From: Spinacia oleracea | Taxonomy: Eukaryota > Streptophyta > Magnoliopsida > Caryophyllales > Amaranthaceae | Direction: 5' to 3' | Assembly (NCBI RefSeq): GCF_020520425.1 | Contig: NC_079488.1 | Location: 90,067,285-90,131,284 of the forward strand | Length of the DNA stretch: 64,000 nt | In this document: positions 11,655 through 22,500 of the stretch, one piece after another | Layout: every line of letters starts with the position of its first letter | How positions within the stretch are numbered: the first letter of the stretch is position 1 | Translations under genes and position numbers: made by a program | The notes under the pieces: generated by a model | The model's input: only the letters and a program-made list of their open reading frames with translations | Told to the model about the DNA's origin: nothing | The model's database searches: none

Positions 11655-12988
11655 ACAAATTTGTATATTTAGACCCGATCGTTCCAATATAGGTCAAAGT
11701 AAGTCAACTTAAGTTAACTTAGGTCAAGTAAGGTCAAATAAGTGTATTTAAGTCATTTTTGATCATTTTTTTTTATCATTTTAGATCAACTTAGGTCAAT
11801 TTGGGTCGAGTTAGGTCAAATTTGTATATTTAGACCCGATCGTTCTAATATAGGTCAAAGTAAGTCAACTTAAGTCAACTTAGGTCAAGTAAGGTCAAAT
11901 AAGTGTATTTAAGTCATTTTTGATCATTTTAGATCAACATAGGTCAATTTGGGTCGAGTTAGGTCAAATTTGTATATTTAGACCCGATCATTCCAATATA
12001 GGTCAAAGTAAGTCAACTTAAGTCAAATTAGGTCAAGTAAGGTCAAATAAGTGTATTTAAGTCATTTTTTTTATCATTTTAGATCAACTTAGGTCAATTT
12101 GGGTCGAGTTAGGTCAAATTTGTATATTTAGACCCGATCGTTCCAATATAGGTCAAAGTAAGTCAACTTAAGTCAACTTAGGTCAAGTAAGGTCAAATAA
12201 GTGTATTTAAGTCATTTTTGATCATTTTAGATCAACATAGGTCAATTTGGGTCGAGTTAGGTCAAATTTGTATATTTAGACCCGATCGTTCCAATATAGG
12301 TCAAAGTAAGTCAACTTAAGTCAACTTAGGTCAAGTAAGGTCAAATAAGTGTATTTAAGTCATTTTTGATCATTTTAGATCAACTTAGGTCAATTTGGGT
12401 CGAGTTAGGTCAAATTTGTATATTTAGACCCGATCGTTCCAATATAGGTCAATATAGGTCAACTTAAGTCAACTTAGGTCAAGTAAGGTCAAATAAGTGT
12501 ATTTAAGTCATTTTTTTATCATTTTAGATCAACATAGGTCAATTTGGGTCGAGTTAGGTCAAATTTGTATATTTAGATCCGATCGTTCCAATATAGGTCA
12601 AAGTAAGTCAACTTAAGTCAACTTAGGTCAAGTAAGGTCAAATAAGTGTATTTAAGTCATTTTTGATCATTTTAGATCAACTTAGGTCAATTTGGGTCGA
12701 GTTAGGTCAAATTTGTATATTTAGACCCGATCGTTCCAATATAGGTCAAAGTAAGTCAACTTAAGTCAACTTAGGTCAAGTAAGGTCAAATAAGTGTATT
12801 TAAGTCATTTTTTATCATTTTAGATCAACTTAGGTCAATTTGGGTCGAGTTAGGTCAAATTTGTATATTTAGACCCGATCGTTCCAATATAGGTCAAAGT
12901 AAGTCAACTTAAGTCAACTTAGGTCAAGTAAGGTCAAATAAGTGTATTTAAGTCATTTTTGATCATTTTAGATCAACTTAGGTCAATT
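11655..12988. repeat. 148-bp minisatellite, nine copies, inside the MULE transposase intron
   Basis: The word TTGTATATTT recurs at 11661, 11822, 11970, 12120, 12268, 12416, 12565, 12713 and 12861, a period of 148-150 bp (161 for the first). Copies differ by only a few bases and by T-run length. Each unit is itself built from short AGGTCAA / AGTCAAC words. The array fills most of the intron between 13083 and 11590. Confidence 0.95.
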
Positions 12989-14355
12989 AAGTGTCTGATA
13001 ACTAATGAAAAACTTAAACAGAAACAGGGAAACATGCCTTCACATAATACAAAAGCAAGACAAAATAAAATGAAGTAGTGTACCTTCTGTCTGTCAGACA
13101 TGTAGGCTACTTCATCTTCCTTCTCATGCACCCATGTGACAGCATCAGCTACAGAACTTATGTCATTCCTCAACAGCTCAAGGAACCAACCCCATGTTTC
13201 TGCATTCTCTGTCTCAACAACTGCCCAAGCCACAGGGAATATATTGTTATTCCCATCCTTTCCCACTGCTGTCAACAATATCCCAGGGTATGCACCTCTC
13301 AAATGTGCCCCATCAACCCCAATAATAGGCCTGCATCCAGCCATGAAGCCCTCTTTGCAAGGCTGTAAGCAAACATACAACCTCTGAAACAAAGGTGGTG
13401 GACTGTCTATGCCTTGAACCTTTACAACTGCAGTGCTTCCCGGGTTATACTTCCTAATTGCAGCAGCATAGTCCCACACCCTCTTATATTCCAAGCTAGC
13501 ATCACCAAATATCATTTTCAAAGCAATTTGTTTAGAATAATATGCCTTGAAATACCCAATTTCTGACTTGACCTCTCTGCTTGCTCTCTTTATAAAAGCC
13601 TTAACCTTAGTGTTTGGTTCATCCCTCCAATCATCTAAGTATCTCTCAGCTAGATACTTTGAGCTGAGGTTACCTTTGGGTTTTCACACTGCCACCCACA
13701 AATGTGATCAGCCCTGATGCTCTTAATCTGCCAACTTTCTTCCCCTTTCAATTTCCTTGCATGAAGCTTAAATCTACACTTGTTTTTCAGTTTACAAGTA
13801 CAACTTAGTATCCTAGCCTTCTTCCAAGGACACTTACACCTATTGGCACAATAAACAAACACTCTCTTTTTGTTATTGTGTAGGTAGTAGTAGTTGTATC
13901 CCTTTTCAATGGCATTGTACCTAATGGCCTTCAATTCCTCAAAATTATGTTAGAGGGAAATTTCAACCCTTTCCACAACTCCACACTACCTTTGAAATCT
14001 ACTGCAGGATTAAACACAGGGTAGTTAGGGCCTTCATCATCTGACCCTATAACACTTACAACCTCACCATCACTGTCATTTAGCTCCACATCATCACCAA
14101 TTTCTTGCTCACCAACTTCACCCTCTTCATCTGAATCATTTTTTTCAACCACTCCACCCACTGCCCCTGTCAGTGCACCCAGACTCCTACAAACATCTTC
14201 ACTAATTTCATGATCTACAAACTCATGAAATAGATCATCATCACTCTCATCCTCAAAGTCATTATCACTCAAGAGTACATCACTATCCTCACTGTCCTCA
14301 CACCCACCCTCTGCTACTGAATCCTCCCCTGCAGCCCCCTCACCTGTTCTCCCCT

Positions 14356-14490
14356 CACTTGCAGCAGCTCTCTTCCCCTTAAACCCACCTCTTTTCCCCT
14401 CACTTGCAGCAGCTCTCTTCCCCTCAAACACACCTCTTTTCCCCTCACTTGCAGCAGCTCTCTTCCCCTCAAACACAGCTCTCTCTTGTT
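14356..14490 (-). repeat. Three 45-bp in-frame repeats in the transposase linker
   Basis: Units begin at 14356, 14401 and 14446 (plus coordinates). On the minus strand they encode three copies of a 15-residue EGKRAAAS/GKRGVFE-type block, basic and alanine-rich, in the otherwise acidic linker of the MULE transposase. Confidence 0.85.
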
Positions 14491-15640
14491 CAACTCCAGC
14501 TACCACCAGTCTCTCCTCATCACCTCCACCAGTCACACCTAGCTGTGCCCTTTTTTGGTCAAGGGTTCTCTTGAATAGGGAAACTGTGGGCAGTTTCTGT
14601 CTCACTGCTTGGTCTAGTAGTGAGAATGGTTTTTGAGGGATAGATGGGAGTATGAGGGAGGGATTCAGATTTGATGGAGGGGGTAGGTTATTTCTGGTCA
14701 GATTTGTAAGTGGGGGCAACTTGTTCACATGTTGTGAGTGTTGACTGGACTGAGGGGTTTGACTATTAGGGCTGACTGTGCTGCTCACTTGGACAACAGA
14801 TGGGGCCCCCCTTGCTGAGTCAACACTCACAGAATTACTCCCTCCTCCACTTCCCTCAGTTGTATCACTTTCACTCTCAGTGTACCACCTCACATATGCA
14901 GGAAATCTACTCCTCGGATCAAACCCCTTCTCAACATGTACCACATATAGATTGTACGATCCATCCTTCTCGGGTGCGCTCAAAAAATCCGGAATCTCAG
15001 CGTCACTCTTTATTTCTTTCCTACCATTCCCATTTAAGCTACAACCACGCCTCCGAAACCATATTTGACCCACCTCATCATACCCCAAATCCCTCTTAAT
15101 CCAATCACAAAACTCAAAATAGCATACTTCGTCAACATTTGTATGCAATGCCATCCCCGCCTTAGGATTATCGCCCCTTTCATACGTAGTTTTATTATTA
15201 TTCGTTACAAACTGACCCCCGTGAAACAATCTAATCGTGATAGGCTCCATCAATTTATACCAAGTGTAGTCTATGTGAATCCTACCGTTAAACCTGAAGC
15301 ACACATACAATAACACACTACTCAATATCTTGATTTTAATCCAACCACAACCAAATTCAACCACAAATAATCCAACATTCATACACCAAATTTTCAGTTT
15401 AGTGTTTTAAGGTTAAAATACTAACACATTGATTTCAGAACACGATTAAGCAATAATTATAAGATAATCCTAATTAATTAATCATAAATCCCTATTTTTT
15501 TTTAAAACGAAAATGTAGGGTTTAAATATTGTTAATTACCTTGATTTCTGTATGAGTCTGTAATTTCCAACCAACTCTGTCGTTTTCCTCTTCCTTTTCT
15601 TTGATGTTGATGCCTTGCTATTTCCTTTATTGGGCGCCAT

Positions 15641-16115
15641 TGTTGTTCAAAAGAGCAAGTAAAAACAGAGCCAAAAATGGAAAAATTCAGTGAGATTGGG
15701 GTCAGAATTTTGTACCAAAAATGGAAAAAGACATTCAATTTAAGTAGTTGGTGAAAATGACTTTCGAAATTCATACTTACAGCATTCAATGGATGGAATT
15801 AATGGCTGGAGCTTCATTAATGGCGCTGCATTTCATCCTCTTGGAATTCCAGATTTTTTTTTTAAGGTTTTCAAGGTTCAGTCTTTTATAGGGAGGAAAA
15901 TGGAGGGAAAAGGGGTGTCACTAACAAAACACGACATCACGTGACCGGCACAACCAAAGTCAAACCGGAAAATTGTTGGTCAATGCCTGAAAACACACAA
16001 AGGCTGTCTTTCACAACTTTTTTTTACTTTAAGGTTGTTTTTGGCAAAAAAAAAATTTAAAAGGTTGTTTTTCACAAAAAAATGGCTTTAAAAGGTTGTT
16101 TTTGGCAAATTTGCC
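15641..16115 (-). other. MULE 5' terminal and subterminal region
   Basis: Untranslated leader and terminal part. Near the end are three subterminal copies of an AAGGTTGTTTTT word (about 16030, 16060 and 16093), then the terminal GGCAAATTTGCC. The segment around 15980-16010 (GTCAATGCCTGAAAAC...) resembles 48648-48700 of the MULE-MITE. This supports common ancestry of the two elements. Confidence 0.7.
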
Positions 16116-16553
16116 TAACTTTTACACAAGAAATATTTGAGGAGGCACAAATGAATGCCACCTGGTGCACAACATTACCAATTGATGACATTTGATTTTT
16201 AATTTAACACAATAATTTTCTCTCTTTACCACCGATATTTTGAAAAAATAACAAAATAATCAAAACCGTTTTACGTAACTAAAAACCGAAAATGATACCG
16301 AACACACCCTACATCATTGTCGAGTAGGTTTTAAGTTTTTAACCGGTTTACTAAATAAAAATTACGCTTATATTGCAATTAATTTATATGTAGTGCGGGC
16401 AAAGTTTTTCACTTGTTTGTTTGAAATTTGTCCATTTCACATTTCCGCAACTGACTCAGTGAGCACCCCCAAGTCCCCAACTCTCTCTCTCCTCAATGGC
16501 GACGGAATCCATAGAACTCTGTATTTGAACTCCTTAAACGCAACATCGCCACC
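16116..16553 (+). other. Intergenic interval and presumed promoter/5' UTR of the TMEM209-like gene
   Basis: About 440 bases between the MULE end and the ATG at 16554. No clear TATA box; pyrimidine-rich sequence (CTCTCTCTCTCC) just before 16495 is typical of a plant 5' UTR. Nothing else recognisable. Confidence 0.4.
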
Positions 16554-19500
16554 ATGGAAAGCAGCAGAAGAGACAACAAAGGTGGCGGTGGAGCTGCTGC
16601 CTCTTCGCCATCAGCGCCGCTCATAAAACCTGCAAAGTTTGCCGTGTACCAAAATCCAGCCCTTTCGGCCGCCCTTACCTCCACCAGCCTCCGTCCCTCT
16701 TTATCTTATTTCCTCACTCTCTTCATTCTCTCTTCCGCTTCTGCCGCCGCATTCTTTGCTTTCTCTTCCAGGTACTCTCCTTTTTCTCTCTCTCTTGTTT
16801 ATTAAAATTTGACAAATTATTGTTGTTTTCTCTTAAACTTGTCTTGCAATGCCTTCTGTGAGGTTTAATTAGGGTTTTTCTCTATTCCACAATTGTTTCA
16901 AGAAAATTTGTTGTTACCCTTTCGACGGTATTGCATTTTAGGGATTTTTTATATTGTTGCATTTGCCAGACTCACAAATGTTTATCTCGATTACTCAATT
17001 TGATTTCTGTTTGACTCACAAATTTTTTAGCCAAAATGCGAATAAAGCAGAAGTGAAACCAACTAAAAGGAACGGACGAAAATAGAAAGCGTAACTAACA
17101 TTTAGAAATGGAAGTAGTGTCTATTATACAATATCAATTGCTAAAGGTTCATCCCTTGAATCTTATACTTGGAAAGGTTTTGATTAAATATGTTCACTGT
17201 ACATTTTAGAACCTTTTGTTTCTTCATACCGTAAGTAAATAACAAGGAAAATTTACTGGAGATTTCTATATTTTGTCCATTTGAAGTAGAGCGCATTTAA
17301 TGACTAAGATATCTTACTGTGACTCTGAAACTGTTAATGAGATTTCAATTGCTACCCACACATTTGTCAAGGTCAGGGCATTTGTTTTGTGGGAGTTGAG
17401 GGTAAGAATAGGAAATTTAATCCCTAGTCCTCAAAGTCCCATGTCTGTTTTTGGGGATTGTGAGTAAAGGGCGGATGCTTGATGCTTGGGCATATTTTCT
17501 TTCTGTTCCTCGCAAAGTAATACCTAGGGGGTGGTTGTGTAAGGGGAGCAGTAATAGAATTTGACCCTTTTGCTCTTAATGAAAAAGACGAAAGGAGTTT
17601 ATTAGCAAGGGTGGTTGTGTAGCATTTATTGTTTATTCTCAATTTTCCAACACCCACGAAACAAGAGAAATAGGGAATGGGACTTTCTATATATATTATT
17701 AACACTCCAAGGCAAATTATGCCATCTCACCATATGTCGTGATGACTTGGAAGTGACATGGCGTCACCGCGCCACGTCATACACAATTATGCACACATTA
17801 TTGTTTATTACATTGAACTCATGAACTCTCATATGTTAATGCAAAGTTTTATCCATCACTCCAACAATACAACTTATATCCCTAAAACAATTAAAAAAAG
17901 AGAAAATTCGTTTTTATGTATGCATAAAATTTGATGCCCAAATTCGTGTTGATGTATGTATAAAATTTAATTCCCCAAATTTATGTATTTGAGTAACAAC
18001 TTATGATAACAAATTTTTTTTTCTTCATTTTTAATTCATTAAATCAAACATAAAACTATAAAATTAACAGAGAAAATAATAGAAAAAAACAATGTTGCAC
18101 TTTCTTTTAGCTAATCAAATGTGTTCTTTTTTCCTTCGAAATGTATTTCGACTTTGTAACTCAATATACAATTGTAACTTAAAAAGTTTCTAAGTTAGAA
18201 GTAAAATATTACAGAAACTAAAGTTTTACACAAATAATGTAAATTACTCAAAAATTTAGTTTACTGATTGTTGGTTACCAATTTTATTCTTAAATTGCAT
18301 ATATAATGAAATTCATTGTATTCTCAAACTGCATATATAAATAAATTTATAAGTGAATTTGAAATGAGTAAAAGAAACTCAAACTATATCCAAAACTCCG
18401 TGGCATCCGGGCCACTAACTAGTTTTATTTTATTTCCCAATCCCACTCTCTACTCCTAGGTCCCATTCCCATGTCAAATGCCCTCTTTATGGTTTATTCA
18501 GGTGTGAAGTGTTAGAATACGAGTACACATTATTTGCTGGACATAAAAATAGGAACAATTAGGTTAGTAGAGCTTTTGAACTATGTGTTTTGCGCAATAT
18601 TTGATTTACAAACCTTTGGGCACTAATATCTTTTGGCTAATCCAAGATGCCTTAGCCTCTGAAGTTGTGAGGTTTATTCTGTTTAATGGAAGTATATCAC
18701 ATCCCAAAAATGGGACATAATCACACTTTTATCCCCTGGCCCCCTATTGAGGACATGCCATTCTGGTGCATATTACTCACAGTGCACTTACAAGTTACGC
18801 TGTATGGCATGCATTCAGATCCCTTGCCTAATTGCATGATCTTACACTTGCTTGTCTGACATTTCGTCTCTTGTTCCATTTTGGGCAACTGAAGGGAATA
18901 TAGGATCATCGAAAAATTTAAAGTCAGGAATGTATCTGAAGAGATAGCTTGTAAGTGTTTTACTATGATTTCATACTTCGTATTTCCTTTATATTATGGC
19001 TGATATAAAGCATCCTTCACTTTGATAACTTCATGTGTTTATGCCACAGATCTATTAGTCACATTAGTGAAAATTGCGATGGGTTTAGCTTTCTTAGGAG
19101 CTTCTGCTACCCTTGTCAAAGCTATTTCCCTTACGAGAGCTAAAGTTGGAGCTGGTGTAGTAGTCACATCTTCCTCTAATGGGACCAAGGTTGAAACTTG
19201 CCTTTCAGATAAACAATTGCGCCTACTAGGAGTAAAGAAGTCTGATAAGGTTGTACCAGAGCTGTCCAGAAAACCACCTGTATCCATTTCACGGGCTTCT
19301 TTATGGCCGCTTATCCCACTCCATCAACATCAGCAACCCAGTAGTTCAAGTCGCCTATCACGAGTTGGTTCTGAAAAGTCTAGCAGTACCCCTGTTAAGA
19401 GTAAAACATTCGGTGTTTCTTCAAAATCATCCAATTCTCCTACTTCTCATGGTCTGTCTCCTACCTCACCCCAGCTGTCGACACCTTGGTCAAACAAGCG

Positions 19501-22500
19501 AGCTTCTCCGGCAAAAGAGATTTTGACAGAAGACGATTTTGAACAGTTTTTAGCAGACATGGACAAGAAAATCACTGAATCAGCAGAGAAACTGGTAACT
19601 CCTCCTCCTACTAGAAATGGTTTCAGTATAAGCAGCCCTAGTACAATTTCTGGTTCAGCTAATACATCTGGAACAACGAGAACAACACCCTTGAGGCCTG
19701 TTCGGATGTCACCTAGTTCGCAGAAGTATAATACACCTCCGAAAAAAGGAGAAAGTGATATACCTGCTCCTATGTCAATGGAAGAGACAACTGAAGCTTT
19801 TGAGCATCTAGGCATCTACCCGCAGATTGAGGAGTGGCGAGACCATCTGCGGCAATGGTTTTCTTCTGTTTTACTAAGCCCTCTGCTAAGTAAAATTGAA
19901 AATAGTCATAACAAGGTTGGTGCACACTGACCCTGCATTCTTCAGTTTAATGTTCATTGCTGTTTTTTATGAGTGTCCCCTCCTGCAGAGAGTTTATGCA
20001 TTTTGTTAAATTTGTCATGTTCTCGTGCTTTCAATTGTCTTTTTTGGAGGTAATACTTAGCCTTTTGCATACGGAGTAAGCAAAGCTAAACTAAAAGCAC
20101 ACAGATCCAACCAATTTGACATTTTCTGATAATATCAGTAATTGCCTCAGCCGAATGAATACTGTACTGTTTTACTTATGATTTTTTTTTTACCTGTGCA
20201 TGACGAGACTTGTAATTTAGAAAAGAGGTATGTTGTGTAAATATGGACTTGAAAGCAACTTCTGTGTGGTTGGTATTTGAATTTTATGGGAAATCACAGT
20301 TAATATATTTTCCTTTATTAAAATTTTATGGGAAATCACAGTTATGGGATATATTTTTATTTTCATTTATTAAAATTTGAAATGATTGAAAATTTTCCTT
20401 TGGAATCCATCTATGTTCTAGTTCCTGTTACATTGGTTATATGGTTTGTAGTTGCATATTTGTAATGCAGATATGGTATGATATAATCAGTTGGAATGTT
20501 GGATTATTTGATACATAAACAAATCGATTCACTTAAGCAACAGGTTATTTTTGGATTGTTATTCATTTTCTTTATTCCAAGACGAGGGTTATTTTCTGAT
20601 TCAGTTTAAGTCACAGGAGGACAGGTCTTTGGTCTAGTACGGTTGAGTGAGTTTTAATAATTCAGTTTGACCTGACAAGAGTGGAATATGTTGTGTAAAC
20701 ATGGACTTAAAATCAACTTGCTGGTAGTATGGTCTTTTGTGATAGTAGCTCTTGTTGTGATGGTGGACCCCTCCTGCTATATATGTTATTCCTCATTGTT
20801 TCAATTGTGTTTTACTTTTACTTGAGCTTTACTTTGTACGGAGTAGGACATTGTCTCAGTTAACCAGATTATCGGGTCGTAGGTGATTTTTCTTTTAAAT
20901 CTATGGAAAATGCTAGCTCCATACGTTGAGAACTAGGGTTGCTTTTGTTCTTCCAAGCTCCGATTTTTTCAACTTGCGTCAGTGGGTAATCTAATCTTAC
21001 AGTTGCCTTATCTCTTTGGGATCAAGTGATGCCCCGATTAGGAGGCTAGAAGGGTGGCAAAGTGATAGAATTGCAAGGGGTAGGGGAAGACCTAAGAAAA
21101 CTTGGAGGAAGGGGATTGAGCATCATATGAGCCTACTTGGGATTGAGGAAAATATGGCGTTGGATAGGATAGAGTGGAGGGAGAGAATATATATTGATGA
21201 CGTTATTTGACTTATTCATCTTCCATTTTGACTCTCTTAGTTTACTTCTTGCGTTTTGCAAACCCTTTTTTTTTCCTTCTTCTTCAAGGCTCACTTTTAT
21301 ATGCTATTTTCAAATATACTTATTGTATTTATTTTTACTTTTCTCGTTTTAAACTTTATTTATTTTTACTATCCCTTACAATATTTTATCTGAAATGTAT
21401 ATATTTACCTCTTATTTTACTTTCATTACTTTCACTTTCCTCCTCTTCCTTGTTTATTCTTTTAACTTCCCGTTACTGTCTTGTTTGATTGGTCACATTG
21501 ACGATCTCCTATGTCGATTCATGTTAGCCGACCCCAAATCATTTTGGGACTAAGGCTTTGTTGTTGTTGTTGTTGTTGTAGAAGATGGTTACTTTCCTTG
21601 GGATTATTCTTCCAAATTAGTGCCATAGAACTTTGATCTCTGGTTTGACAACTGACAATAGCAAGCCACTCAATTAAAGTGTGTCTCATAGCCTCATACT
21701 ATGCAAAATGGAGGAAACTTTATCATCATTTAGAGCCCCTTCTCTCTCTCTCTCTGCCTCTCTCCTGGCCCATTCATCATTTATGAGATCCATGTGTTTC
21801 TAAGACTCTGATTGCTTTCTTACACAATATTTGTTATCAGGTAATGCAAGCAGCTGCTAAATTAGGAATATCAATTAGAGTTACTTCAGTAGGTAGTGAT
21901 TCTTCTGATACTGGAGCTCCTACCATGTCTCCGTCAGATCGTGCTAAGGAATGGCAGCCAGCATTCTCCCCGGATGAAGATGGACTTCTTCACCAGCTAC
22001 GGGCTTACCTTGTGCAAGCTTTAGATGCATCCACTCGTGAGCCCCCCTTTCCTGACTTTTCTCAATTTAAATGTTTATATTTCTTTCGTATAACATGATG
22101 CTGACGATCACACATTTCCCCCCTTTATTTTAATTTTCTTCAGAGAAGTTAGGTTCAGCCAATCAGCAGCAAACCCCACAGCAGAATTCATTTCTTCTTA
22201 TCATACAGGAGTGTGTGGACGCCATCACAGAGCACCAAAGGCTGCTTGCTTTGACAAAGGGAGAGTTAATCAAGGGTTTGCTACCACAAAGCAGTGTTCC
22301 AGCTGAATATACAGTGCAAAGAATTAAGGGTACGCATATATTTATCGTCGGAAATATTGTTTAGCTTCCCTGGCACCAGATGTGTTTAGATCATTATTTG
22401 GTGGATTTCAAACCTTAACTGTCAGTTTTCCACTTGTTATTTTTACAGAATTGGCTGAAGGAACTTGCTTGAAGAATTACGAGTACATGCGAAAAGAAGT

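Larger units (their letters stand above)
10967..15640 (-). pseudogene. MULE (MuDR-type) transposase, spliced, frameshifted and 3'-truncated
   Basis: Inferred exons: 15640-15540, 15293-13084, 11589-11446, 11367-10967, all with GT-AG borders and matching phase. Exon 1 starts ATG at 15640 and has a KKRKRK nuclear-localisation-like cluster. Exon 2 carries the N-terminal PB1-like domain of plant MULEs, an acidic low-complexity linker, a Cys/His DNA-binding region (about 13930-13680) and the first part of the DDE domain. Catalytic candidates are D in VDGAHLRG, D in SDRQK at the end of exon 2, and E in NNCCESFNNVL in exon 4. Exon 2 needs two frame changes, near 13947 and near 13665. The C-terminal SWIM zinc finger is absent because the Athila-like LTR begins just after the VVDM codons. 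Not functional as it stands. Confidence 0.85.
10967..16115 (-). mobile_element. Mutator-like element (MULE), 5' part, interrupted by the Athila-like element
   Basis: Minus-strand DNA transposon. Its outer 5' end is placed at 16115, where the minus strand starts GGCAAATTTGCCAAAAAC, the same end as the MULE-MITE at 48313-48863. The transposase gene occupies 15640 to 10967 and is cut by the retrotransposon. The other end of the MULE must lie beyond the left edge of the window. A 9-bp target duplication therefore cannot be checked; the candidate on this side is 16116-16124. Confidence 0.85.

Noticed and set aside
11655-12988. CRISPR-like array of repeats and spacers
   Set aside because: Whole 148-bp units repeat without unique spacers, in a spliced plant transposon gene; it is a minisatellite.
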